6,979 nucleotides of DNA from an uncultured Bacilli bacterium (GCA_947589695.1 CANQBY010000064.1:1-6979), one strand, 5' to 3'. Positions 1-5,614 are shown, counted from the first letter of the stretch. Numbers and translations are program-made. The notes: generated by a model from the letters alone, not told the origin.

Positions 1-634
1 CTTTATAAGCATTAACATCATTGGTTCCGGGATGATGAAGTAACATCATATCAATATAATCAATATCTAATTTTTTTAAAGCAAGTTCGATTGCTTCCTT
101 AGGATTATTAAATTGACTAGGATATATTTTAGTTATAACAAATATATCTTTTCTAGGAATACCGGAAGCTTTAATAGCCTTTCCTATTTCTTCTTCGTTA
201 CCGTACATATAAGCTGTATCAATTAATCTTACTCCCGAATTTAGAGCACTTAAGACAGCATTATAGCAAGTATCTCCAGTTAGACTGTAAGTGCCAAGAC
301 CATTTAAAGGCATTTTATAACCATTATTTAAAGTAACTTGTTTTGTTTCAAGATTAAAATCCAAAGTTTTATAATTAGTATTTATATTATTATTGTTATT
401 ATTGTTCATATTCTTACTTTCCTTTACATTATCAAAAACTTTAAAGCCAAATATCTTAATAATTAGACCGGTATCATAACCACTTTGAGAATTGGAATTA
501 AGTTTGTGAACTTTACTTACTTGATATACGATAGCTTTATATTCAACAGTTCCGCCGTCTTTTAAATGAAGGGGGATAGGAATAAATAAAACTAAAAATA
601 AGATAGTTAAGATAATAATTAATTTCTTTGACAT
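1..634 (-). CDS. Aldo/keto reductase with membrane-anchored N-terminal extension (3' end outside window)
   Basis: NADPH-dependent oxidoreductase of the aldo/keto reductase (AKR) family; the physiological substrate cannot be told. In the window I read 211 residues. Residues 4-22 are a hydrophobic anchor. Residues 23-70 (KDGGTVEYKAIVY... GYDTGLIIKIFGFKVFDNV) match, from memory, a small anchored protein of unknown function that is common as a separate gene in Bacillota. Residues 71-95 are a linker with seven Asn in a row. The AKR barrel starts near residue 98 (VTLNNGYKMPLNGLGTYSL). The catalytic tetrad is visible: Asp139 and Tyr144 in DTAYMYGNE, Lys169 in VITKIYP, His200 in LLHHPG. The start at 634 is supported by AAGGAG five bases upstream (640-645). 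An in-frame ATG at 409 with its own AAAGGAAA could give a free cytoplasmic AKR. The C-terminal part of the barrel lies beyond base 1. AKR identity is firm; the fusion is discussed in the findings. Confidence 0.9.
   Translation of the reverse strand, partial: MSKKLIIILTILFLVLFIPIPLHLKDGGTVEYKAIVYQVSKVHKLNSNSQSGYDTGLIIKIFGFKVFDNVKESKNMNNNNNNNINTNYKTLDFNLETKQVTLNNGYKMPLNGLGTYSLTGDTCYNAVLSALNSGVRLIDTAYMYGNEEEIGKAIKASGIPRKDIFVITKIYPSQFNNPKEAIELALKKLDIDYIDMMLLHHPGTNDVNAYK
407..425 (-). promoter_or_regulatory. Possible internal ribosome binding site and start inside the AKR gene
   Basis: On the minus strand AAAGGAAA (425-418) is followed about ten bases later by an in-frame ATG (409-407), codon 76 of the long frame, exactly at the junction between the anchored domain and the AKR domain. 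Initiation here would give a soluble reductase lacking the anchor. The spacing is slightly long and the purine tract is weaker than at the outer start, so this is a candidate only. Confidence 0.35.
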
Positions 635-695
635 TTGGGCTCCTTATATTGTATTATTCTTTTCTTTATGATATTTTTTATAGCTTTACTTTATT

Positions 696-704
696 ATTAT
701 ATCA
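696..704 (-). promoter_or_regulatory. Extended -10 promoter of the AKR gene
   Basis: TGATATAAT on the minus strand, a perfect TGn-TATAAT extended -10 element. No good -35 is seen at 17 bases (TAGGAA at 724-719). Predicted transcription start near 689, giving a leader of about 55 bases. The longer string TTTTAGTGATATAAT is also found before the lipoprotein gene. Confidence 0.65.
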
Positions 705-807
705 CTAAAATACAGTTTTTCCTATTAATTCTTTACTTTAATTTTTTTACTATTAATTTTTTCTATTAATAAAAGTAAGGTTTGGTATTTCTTTAAAGCA
801 GCAAATT

Positions 808-827
808 AAAATTAGGAAAATAATTTT
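808..827 (-). terminator. Weak AT-only hairpin after the short XRE gene
   Basis: AAAATTA / TAATTTT inverted repeat with a six-base loop, about 27 bases after the stop of the 854-1360 gene. It has no G-C pairs apart from the loop and no clear U-tract, so termination here is doubtful. The rest of 705-853 is low-complexity AT sequence with three direct CTATTAAT copies (722, 750, 763) and nothing else that I can assign. Confidence 0.2.
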
Positions 828-853
828 AGAAATAAATTAATGAGGTTATTTTT

Positions 854-1360
854 TTAAGATAAGATAAAAGCAATAGTATTGCAAACAAGAGCAATAAAGA
901 ATAATATTCCAGTTAATAAATCTGTTTTATCTTGTTTTATTTTATAACGACTTAAAAAAGTGATACAGTTATAAGCGCATAATAAACTAACAATAGCGGC
1001 CATAGGAATATTTTTAAAAAAGGAAATTAGTATTAAAATTATAGAAAATAAAGTCATGCCGATAATACCATATTTCATCGATTTTAAATTTATAAGTTCT
1101 GTTAATTTAATAAGGTTTTCTTCACTCTTTTTTTCAATGTCTTTTTCTTCAATCTTTTCTCCCGCGAGGATTTCGTTGATACTTACATCTAAGATTTCAC
1201 TTAATGGTTTTAATAAAGACATATCCATTAAGCATAAACCTCGCTCCCATTTACTAACAGCATTTTTTGTAATGCCTAATTTTTCAGCAAGTTGTTCTTG
1301 AGTTAAGTTGTTTTGTTTTCTTTGAGTGGCAATAAATTTGCCAATACGGATTTGATCCAT
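854..1360 (-). CDS. XRE-family regulator with three membrane segments (short form)
   Basis: Predicted membrane-tethered DNA-binding protein, 168 residues. Residues 6-60 are a Cro/C1-type helix-turn-helix (LTQEQLAEKLGITKNAVSKWERG), followed by a charged linker (about 68-95) and three hydrophobic segments at about 97-115, 119-137 and 148-167. The C-terminus ends right after the last segment, so there is no sizeable sensory domain. The first 70 residues closely resemble those of the 383-residue XRE protein at 3746-4897, so the two are paralogues with different membrane/output parts. The start at 1360 is chosen because AAAGGAG (1375-1369) sits eight bases upstream; a longer frame opening at a TTG at 1384 is excluded because that codon overlaps the likely -10 element. 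Target genes are unknown. Autoregulation is usual in this family but is inferred here. Confidence 0.85.
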   Translation of the reverse strand: MDQIRIGKFIATQRKQNNLTQEQLAEKLGITKNAVSKWERGLCLMDMSLLKPLSEILDVSINEILAGEKIEEKDIEKKSEENLIKLTELINLKSMKYGIIGMTLFSIILILISFFKNIPMAAIVSLLCAYNCITFLSRYKIKQDKTDLLTGILFFIALVCNTIAFILS

Positions 1361-1368
1361 AATTTTTG

Positions 1369-1389
1369 CTCCTTTCCAAAACAACTATA
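1369..1389 (-). promoter_or_regulatory. Promoter and leader of the short XRE gene
   Basis: Extended -10 TGTTATAGT (1392-1384) with TTTAAA at about 17 bases upstream as a possible -35, then a short leader with AAAGGAG (1375-1369). From the -10 to the ribosome site, 21 of 22 bases equal those in front of the gene at 3746-4897. Confidence 0.55.
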
Positions 1390-1501
1390 ACATTTATACA
1401 CTATTTTTTAAACATACTAAAGGTTCACTTAATATTTTTTTATAATAATTATGGAAAACTAAAATTTTAATGGTTTTACTATTTGATTTCTTAATCAGAC
1501 T

Positions 1502-1981
1502 TTATTTGATTGGTTTAATTTCGCATGTAGCGCCATCTTCTTCGGCAGATTTTTTACTATCTTTTAAAGTGCTTTTATCATTTTTTAATCCTTCGAAGCC
1601 TTGTTCTTTTAAGATGTCTTCACTAGCATTTTCGATATCAATATCTAAAATAGTATTGTATTCATAATTTTGGTCGTTTACTTCAACTTTTAAACTAACA
1701 CCATCTTTATTAAATTCTTCGTTGTTTTCGTCCATATGCTTTTTAAATTTTTGCCAATTTTCTTGAATATCAGAATCAGTAATCGTGGTATTAACTTCCA
1801 TGGTCATTCGTTTTAATTTATCATTTTTATAAGTCATAGAAATTACTTCTTCAACACTCATGCCGTCTTCTTTTTCCGTCGTTGTGCAGACCAATTTTTC
1901 TTCCTTGTCTTCCGTGGTTCCACAGCCTGTAACTAAAACAAGAACTAATAAACTTAAAAATATTATATTAACTTTTTTCAT
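1502..1981 (-). CDS. Small lipoprotein, possibly YehR/DUF1307-like
   Basis: A 159-residue predicted lipoprotein, anchored on the outer face of the membrane by a diacylglyceryl-cysteine. Residues 1-20 form a type II signal peptide: MKK, a hydrophobic core, then the lipobox LVTGC with Cys20. The mature part is acidic and lysine-rich and appears mostly beta strands with helices: a strand pair around VEEVISMTYKNDKLKRMTMEV, a helix near residues 82-96, and DILKEQGFEG near 126-135. The topology recalls YehR/DUF1307 lipoproteins of Bacillota, but the similarity is weak and from memory. Two more cysteines, Cys32 and Cys153 near the two ends, could pair. The start at 1981 is set by GGAGG five bases upstream (1991-1987); an upstream ATG at 2017 gives a non-signal extension and has no ribosome site. 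It has its own promoter and is probably monocistronic. Function unknown. Confidence 0.8.
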   Translation of the reverse strand: MKKVNIIFLSLLVLVLVTGCGTTEDKEEKLVCTTTEKEDGMSVEEVISMTYKNDKLKRMTMEVNTTITDSDIQENWQKFKKHMDENNEEFNKDGVSLKVEVNDQNYEYNTILDIDIENASEDILKEQGFEGLKNDKSTLKDSKKSAEEDGATCEIKPIK

Positions 1982-2022
1982 ATTTTCCTCCAATTTTACA
2001 ATTATTATTTGTTTCATTAGGT

Positions 2023-2031
2023 ATTATATCA
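2023..2031 (-). promoter_or_regulatory. Extended -10 promoter of the lipoprotein gene
   Basis: TGATATAAT (2031-2023), perfect extended -10, embedded in TTTTTAGTGATATAAT. No recognisable -35, as is common for extended -10 promoters. The terminator hairpin of the DUF4097 operon ends only a few bases upstream, so the two elements abut. Confidence 0.65.
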
Positions 2032-2033
2032 CT

Positions 2034-2061
2034 AAAAATGCAAACTTCATATATTGTTTGC
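2034..2061 (-). terminator. Terminator of the XRE-DUF4097 operon
   Basis: GCAAAC (2061-2056), ten-base loop, GTTTGC (2045-2040), then ATTTTT on the minus strand, beginning about 11 bases after the DUF4097 stop. The hairpin is nearly the same as that at 5585-5614, including the ATATAT in its loop, and both lie directly upstream of a TGATATAAT promoter. Confidence 0.6.
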
Positions 2062-2072
2062 TGATTATTTTT

Positions 2073-2960
2073 TTAATTATTTACTTTTATATCACCACAG
2101 TCGTTTTCGATTTTTAAAGTAACATCGGATTTATTATAATTATGGTTTATTTTTACTTTACCTAGGTCAGTTTTAGCGTCAATAAATAATTCGTTTGTAT
2201 TACCTATTTTGATATTGCCATAATCGTCTTTGATATAAGAATTTTTTTGTAAATTAATATTATTTAATTCGATATCGCCACAATCATTTTCAAGATAAAG
2301 ATAATTATTAACTGATTTAATTTTTATGGCACCATAGTTATTTTTTACGGTTACATCATTTACACTAGAAATGATAACGTCACCACAATCTTCATTTATA
2401 GTTGATACATTAGCTTTTTCTATTTGGGTATCGCCATAATTATTATCTACTTTAATAATATTGCCACCAAGTATTTTAACATCACCGCAGTCTTCTTTGA
2501 TATCGATATTTGCATTTAGAAATTCAGCAATAGAAATATCACCATAATCATTTTTTATATCAATCTTGCCATCATATTCTTCTGGTAAATATATTTCTAT
2601 CTTAGCTGATTTTTGATTAAAACAAAATCCTAGGCAATTTCTTTCATTTACTTTAATATTTAAAGTATCAAGAGTAGTTTCAATATCAGTATAATCTTTT
2701 TCGCCATAGATTATAGCTTTAATATTTTCGGTATTAGACTTTTTGATAAAAACTTCACTGATTGTTGAATCTATGACAATATTGTTAAATTTTTCTTCAT
2801 AACTTTTATCTAATATTAATTCTTTACTACTTTGTATGCCAATTCTAAAACTTTTAAATTTAAAGTCATTTTGGAGAATGTCAACGAAAAATAGAGAAAG
2901 GGCTATCATGACAATTGTTAATATAATAATTAAAGTTATAATCCATTTTCTATTTTTCAT
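2073..2960 (-). CDS. Membrane-anchored DUF4097-family beta-solenoid protein
   Basis: A 295-residue envelope protein of the DUF4097 (putative adhesin) type. Residues 6-28 are a single N-terminal hydrophobic segment that may be an uncleaved anchor, placing the rest outside. Residues 45-130 are beta-rich; residues 131-295 are about nine rungs of 17-22 residues, each with a D/N-x-G-D turn. DUF4097 proteins of Bacillota are found in envelope-stress loci (LiaX is a studied example) and often follow PadR/DUF1700 genes; binding partners here are unknown. The gene overlaps the end of the upstream XRE gene by 11 bases, and its ribosome site AAGGAG lies inside that gene, so translation is probably coupled. 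A terminator follows the stop. Odd feature: the residue before the turn Gly alternates Tyr and Cys from rung to rung (see findings). Family assignment is confident, role inferred. Confidence 0.85.
   Translation of the reverse strand: MKNRKWIITLIIILTIVMIALSLFFVDILQNDFKFKSFRIGIQSSKELILDKSYEEKFNNIVIDSTISEVFIKKSNTENIKAIIYGEKDYTDIETTLDTLNIKVNERNCLGFCFNQKSAKIEIYLPEEYDGKIDIKNDYGDISIAEFLNANIDIKEDCGDVKILGGNIIKVDNNYGDTQIEKANVSTINEDCGDVIISSVNDVTVKNNYGAIKIKSVNNYLYLENDCGDIELNNINLQKNSYIKDDYGNIKIGNTNELFIDAKTDLGKVKINHNYNKSDVTLKIENDCGDIKVNN
2094..2549 (-). repeat. Protein-level tandem repeat in the DUF4097 gene (Tyr/Cys alternating rungs)
   Basis: Codes for residues 138-289, a row of turns of the form D/N-(Y or C)-G-D at Tyr139, Cys158, Tyr175, Cys192, Tyr209, Cys227, Tyr247, Leu266 and Cys288. 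Spacing is 17-22 residues. The repeats are diverged at the DNA level outside the turn, so this is an old structural repeat rather than a recent duplication. Confidence 0.75.
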
Positions 2961-3597
2961 CTTTAGTGCTCCTTAACATAAAAATTAATCTTAAGATTTC
3001 TTCAAACAAACCAAATATTACCCATATTATCCAGGTTAAATGCCAAGCCATAGTTTTAAAACTAATAATTAAGTAGATAATAGTTACTATAATTGCAACG
3101 ACATCGGAAATTTGTTTTCTTAATTTATCAGCTTTAGTTTCTTCAGGAGTTTTTATCTTTTTATATCTAATACAAACATAGATTATAATACCGGTTGCAA
3201 GACCACAAATAAGTAAAAAGAGAGCAGTTGCGACGACGGGATTAATATTCATAACCGGAATAGATAGCATTATCCAGATAATTCCTAAAAAATATAAAAC
3301 GACACTTAGGGCTATTCCTTTGGCTTTCCTACTTGTTCTTAATGTTTCTTCTTCAAACTCACTAATAAATTCGGTATTTGGGGAAGTTTTCTTTTCTTTT
3401 AATTCTAAAAATAGTTCATTGGGGGTAATACCATATAATTGGCATAAAGGACCAACTTTATCAAAATCAGGCATACTTTGATTGGTTTCCCATTTAGAAA
3501 CGGTTTGACGTGTTACATTTAATTTTTCAGCAGCTTCTTCTTGGGATAAATTTTTGCTTTTTCTTAACTCAAATAATTTTGCACCTAAATTATTCAA
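2950..3597 (-). CDS. XRE-family regulator with four membrane segments
   Basis: Predicted membrane-bound DNA-binding protein, 215 residues from a TTG start. Residues 4-62 are a Cro/C1 helix-turn-helix (LSQEEAAEKLNVTRQTVSKWETNQSMPDFD), then a charged linker (65-93) and four hydrophobic segments at about 94-115, 119-143, 164-181 and 186-207. The start at 3597 (TTG) is preferred because GAGGTGAG (3609-3602) is correctly spaced before it, NNLGAKLFELRKSKNLSQEE is the usual N-terminus of such proteins, and a TATAAT at 3624-3619 would start transcription downstream of the alternative ATG codons at 3651 and 3627. It is the first gene of an operon with the DUF4097 gene, which it overlaps by 11 bases, so it likely controls that gene and itself. 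The pair looks like a one-protein version of the PadR + DUF1700 + DUF4097 arrangement seen in other Bacillota (inference). Confidence 0.85.
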   Translation of the reverse strand: MNNLGAKLFELRKSKNLSQEEAAEKLNVTRQTVSKWETNQSMPDFDKVGPLCQLYGITPNELFLELKEKKTSPNTEFISEFEEETLRTSRKAKGIALSVVLYFLGIIWIMLSIPVMNINPVVATALFLLICGLATGIIIYVCIRYKKIKTPEETKADKLRKQISDVVAIIVTIIYLIISFKTMAWHLTWIIWVIFGLFEEILRLIFMLRSTKDEK

Positions 3598-3601
3598 TTT
3601 T

Positions 3602-3624
3602 CTCACCTCATGACTAAAATTATA
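3602..3624 (-). promoter_or_regulatory. -10 element and start-deciding ribosome site of the XRE-DUF4097 operon
   Basis: TATAAT (3624-3619) followed by GAGGTGAG (3609-3602) four bases before the TTG at 3597. No convincing -35 was found at 16-18 bases; a TTGACA further upstream (about 3667-3672) would pair only with a poor -10 at 17-19 bases. The short leader argues for the TTG start. Confidence 0.45.
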
Positions 3625-3699
3625 CATTTTATTTTGGTTGCAATCTACCACTTTTTATTGGAAATGTGTCAACTAAGATTAACATTTCATAAATATAAA

Positions 3700-3733
3700 T
3701 AAAAAATGAGCAAACTATTTCTAGTCAGCTCAT
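3700..3733 (-). terminator. Terminator of the XRE-DUF4825 gene
   Basis: ATGAGC (3733-3728) pairs with GCTCAT (3711-3706); inside, after one mismatch, GACT pairs with AGTT (one G-U), leaving a six-base loop. A run of six T follows on the minus strand. It starts 12 bases after the stop of the 3746-4897 gene. A good intrinsic terminator. Confidence 0.75.
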
Positions 3734-3745
3734 CTAAATTGAAAT

Positions 3746-4897
3746 TTAGCTTGCAAATATTTTTTTAAATGTATCTTCGACAAAATTATCATCATTCATT
3801 TTGGTTTCTACATACTTATTGAAATTGGTTTGATTTATCCCATTGTTAACTATTTCTTTATAATTAGGATACAATTCAGAGATTTCTTTTCTACTTAATG
3901 TATATGTTTTACTACTAAAATTAAAAGTAATGGTTTCGACATTAGCTATTAAAGCAAATATTGATACAGAATTATATAGTAATGATTTTTCTAAATAATG
4001 ATTTTCGTTAATATACCAATCAGTAATATGATAATCAATAGTAAGTCCTAAATTTTTAGAATCAATTTCAAATACATATCCATATTCAGCTAGGGGTAAA
4101 TTATCAATTAAATGACTATCATTACTATTATTACCGACATACTTATTTTGATATTGAATTATATTTTCAATTCCCGATTTGGCTCTATTAAAGGGAGTTA
4201 TTGGGATATTTCCTTCGGTATACTTTTTTTCAGTATCGATTATATAATATTCATTTTTAGTATTTCGGTTTATTCTATAGACATTATAAAATAGGGCTTT
4301 ATAAATAATCATAGTATCATTAGTTTCTTTTAAATAAGAAAATCTGGGGGCAACTTTATTTAATACGACATTAGAATAATCAAGCATTAGTAGTAATATA
4401 AAAATTATCATAAAATAACCTAGACCTAAAAATATCTTTTTTATAATAGTTTTACCACTTTTTAGATTAATAAAACCTAAGGTAGATAAGAGTAACCCCA
4501 TTATAGAATGGATAGCTCCCCAACTACTATCCGTAGGATAAATAGTAAAGGCAATAAAAATTAAACCTAAACCAAAGAACATAAGCATTTCATAAATTAG
4601 TTTATTTTTTTTAGATACTTTTTTATCTGTATAATCTATTGTATCTATAATATTTTGTTCTAATTTTTCTTGATATTCTTTTTCTTTAACTTTTTCACCA
4701 CTTAATAAATCATTAACTGTTATTTTTAAAATTTTACATAGTTCTATCATAATAGAAGCATCAGGTAGTCCTTTTCCACACTCCCATTTAGATACTGCTT
4801 TATAAGTTATTCCTAATTTTTCGGCAAGTTGTTCTTGAGTTAAATTTTGTTCTTTTCTACAGGTTGTAATAAATTTTCCTATTTTTTCTTGATCCAT
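3746..4897 (-). CDS. Membrane-tethered XRE regulator with extracytoplasmic DUF4825 domain
   Basis: A 383-residue predicted transmembrane one-component regulator. Residues 6-65 are a Cro/C1 helix-turn-helix (LTQEQLAEKLGITYKAVSKWECG) in the cytoplasm; 66-97 a charged, probably coiled linker; hydrophobic segments at about 100-120, 126-144 and 151-173; the remaining 210 residues lie outside. Residues 175-225 (KVAPRFSYLK... YNVYRINRNTKNEYYIIDT) form a small beta-rich module. Residues 246-348 fit DUF4825 by the conserved YxxKYVGNNS, DNLPLAEYGYVFEIDSKNLG and LIANVETITF stretches (recognised from memory). The DUF4825 ligand is not known to me. The start at 4897 is set by GAAAGGAG; a TTG at 4921 overlaps the -10. 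Own promoter and terminator, so monocistronic. The N-terminus and leader are paralogous to the 854-1360 gene. Sensing of an envelope signal by the outer domain is an inference from architecture. Confidence 0.87.
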   Translation of the reverse strand: MDQEKIGKFITTCRKEQNLTQEQLAEKLGITYKAVSKWECGKGLPDASIMIELCKILKITVNDLLSGEKVKEKEYQEKLEQNIIDTIDYTDKKVSKKNKLIYEMLMFFGLGLIFIAFTIYPTDSSWGAIHSIMGLLLSTLGFINLKSGKTIIKKIFLGLGYFMIIFILLLMLDYSNVVLNKVAPRFSYLKETNDTMIIYKALFYNVYRINRNTKNEYYIIDTEKKYTEGNIPITPFNRAKSGIENIIQYQNKYVGNNSNDSHLIDNLPLAEYGYVFEIDSKNLGLTIDYHITDWYINENHYLEKSLLYNSVSIFALIANVETITFNFSSKTYTLSRKEISELYPNYKEIVNNGINQTNFNKYVETKMNDDNFVEDTFKKIFAS

Positions 4898-4904
4898 ATT
4901 TCTG

Positions 4905-4926
4905 GCTCCTTTCGAAAACAACTATA
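4905..4926 (-). promoter_or_regulatory. -10 element and leader of the XRE-DUF4825 gene
   Basis: TATAGT (4926-4921), then TTGTTTTCGAAAGGAGC, with GAAAGGAGC at 4913-4905 and the ATG at 4897. No convincing -35. The block is almost the same as that before the 854-1360 gene. Just upstream, TTAACAC occurs twice (4932-4938 and 4944-4950 on the plus strand), 12 bases apart. Confidence 0.5.
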
Positions 4927-4987
4927 CAATATTAACACACGTTTTAACACCTACCATTAGTAGAGTTAGTTTTTATATATGCAATAA

Positions 4988-5038
4988 ATATGTTAAATTT
5001 TTGCCATTTTTTTAACATATTTTATATTTATGTTAAAA
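4988..5038. repeat. Overlapping TGTTAAA inverted repeats, candidate operator
   Basis: Three copies of TATGTTAAA or its complement: 4989-4997 forward, 5011-5019 reverse, 5030-5038 forward. The first two form a perfect 10-base inverted repeat (ATATGTTAAA / TTTAACATAT, 13-base loop); the last two form another with a ten-base gap. Centres are about 22 and 19 bases apart, near two helical turns. No U-tract follows in either direction that would make it a clear terminator, although it also lies downstream of the acetyltransferase gene. It is upstream of the XRE-DUF4825 promoter, so an operator is plausible. Confidence 0.4.
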
Positions 5039-5082
5039 TTTCTTATTATTTATATTCTTGATCGAAAACATTTTTGATAATC

Positions 5083-5538
5083 TTACTCGTGCAAATTGGA
5101 ATTTGTATTATATTCTAATTCCATAACTACATGAATAATTCCTTCCTCTAAAAAGTCATTAGAAACAACTTTAAAACCGAATTTTTCATAAAAACCTACC
5201 GCATGTTTTTGGGCATCCATACATATTTTTTTACAATTCATTTTTTCTTTAATAGATTTTAAACTTTGTTCCATTAAATCTTTGCCTAGACCCATTCCAT
5301 GTTTTAAAGTTAAAACTCGCCCAAGTTTAACAATGTCTTTATCTTGATAAAAGGCCCGAAGATAGGCTGTGACCTTATTATTTTCCATAAAAAAGCAATG
5401 CAAACTATTATAATCAATATCGTCCATATCTTGATAATGAATATTTTGTTCTAGTATAAATATTTCTGATCTTGCTTTTAATATTTCGTATATTTCCGTT
5501 GCTGATAATTCGTTAAATTTTTTTGATATTAAATTCAT
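5083..5538 (-). CDS. elaA: GNAT acetyltransferase, ElaA family
   Basis: Predicted cytoplasmic acetyl-CoA-dependent N-acetyltransferase, 151 residues, about the normal ElaA length. The diagnostic ElaA stretch is present: RSEIFILEQNIHYQDMDDID (residues 23-42), followed by His47. The acetyl-CoA pyrophosphate loop is at 79-88 (KHGMGLGKDL) after GRVL, and motif B is at 109-124 (AQKHAVGFYEKFGFKV), ending with the family-typical EEGIIHVVMEL. The substrate of ElaA proteins is not firmly established. The start at 5538 is fixed by AAGGAG six bases upstream (5550-5545); an upstream ATG at 5571 would lie only about six bases beyond the -10 element and has no ribosome site. It has its own extended -10 promoter and appears monocistronic; no strong terminator was seen after its stop. 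There is no evident link to the neighbouring regulators. Confidence 0.9.
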   Translation of the reverse strand: MNLISKKFNELSATEIYEILKARSEIFILEQNIHYQDMDDIDYNSLHCFFMENNKVTAYLRAFYQDKDIVKLGRVLTLKHGMGLGKDLMEQSLKSIKEKMNCKKICMDAQKHAVGFYEKFGFKVVSNDFLEEGIIHVVMELEYNTNSNLHE

Positions 5539-5576
5539 ATTTTTCTCCTTACAAATTACTTTTTCTTTCACTAAAT

Positions 5577-5585
5577 ATTATATCA
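5577..5585 (-). promoter_or_regulatory. Extended -10 promoter of the acetyltransferase gene
   Basis: TGATATAAT (5585-5577), perfect extended -10 with no clear -35. It directly follows the U-tract of the hairpin at 5585-5614, so terminator and promoter overlap at their edge. Confidence 0.65.
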
Positions 5586-5614
5586 AAAAAGCAAACTTAA
5601 ATATATCGTTTGCT
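5585..5614 (-). terminator. Intrinsic terminator hairpin upstream of the acetyltransferase gene
   Basis: AGCAAAC (5614-5608), 11-base loop, GTTTGCT (5596-5590), then five or six T on the minus strand. It would end any transcript coming from the 5646-5801 region about 30 bases after that small frame, and insulate the acetyltransferase promoter. Near-identical to the hairpin at 2034-2061. Confidence 0.65.

Noticed and set aside
722..770. Three CTATTAAT direct repeats before the AKR promoter
   Set aside because: Irregular spacing (28 and 13 bases) in a nearly pure A/T stretch; chance recurrence is likely.
1056..1301. Plus-strand reading frames within the minus-strand genes (1056-1301, 1470-1667, 1860-2117, 4112-4294)
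   Set aside because: They lie opposite well-supported genes, lack ribosome sites and have low-complexity hydrophobic translations typical of antisense frames in AT-rich DNA.
1361..1384. Longer start (TTG at 1384) for the short XRE gene, and the equivalent TTG at 4921 for the DUF4825 gene
   Set aside because: Both TTG codons overlap the -10 element, and the extra residues are just the translated ribosome site; the ATG codons at 1360 and 4897 are well placed.
3598..3651. ATG starts at 3651 and 3627 for the XRE gene before DUF4097
   Set aside because: They lie upstream of or within a good TATAAT and have no ribosome site, whereas the TTG at 3597 follows GAGGTGAG and gives the usual N-terminus.
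5047..5082. Possible hairpin after the acetyltransferase gene (ATCAAAA / TTTCGAT type)
   Set aside because: A seven-base AT-rich stem with a G-U pair and no U-tract on the minus strand; not enough to call a terminator.
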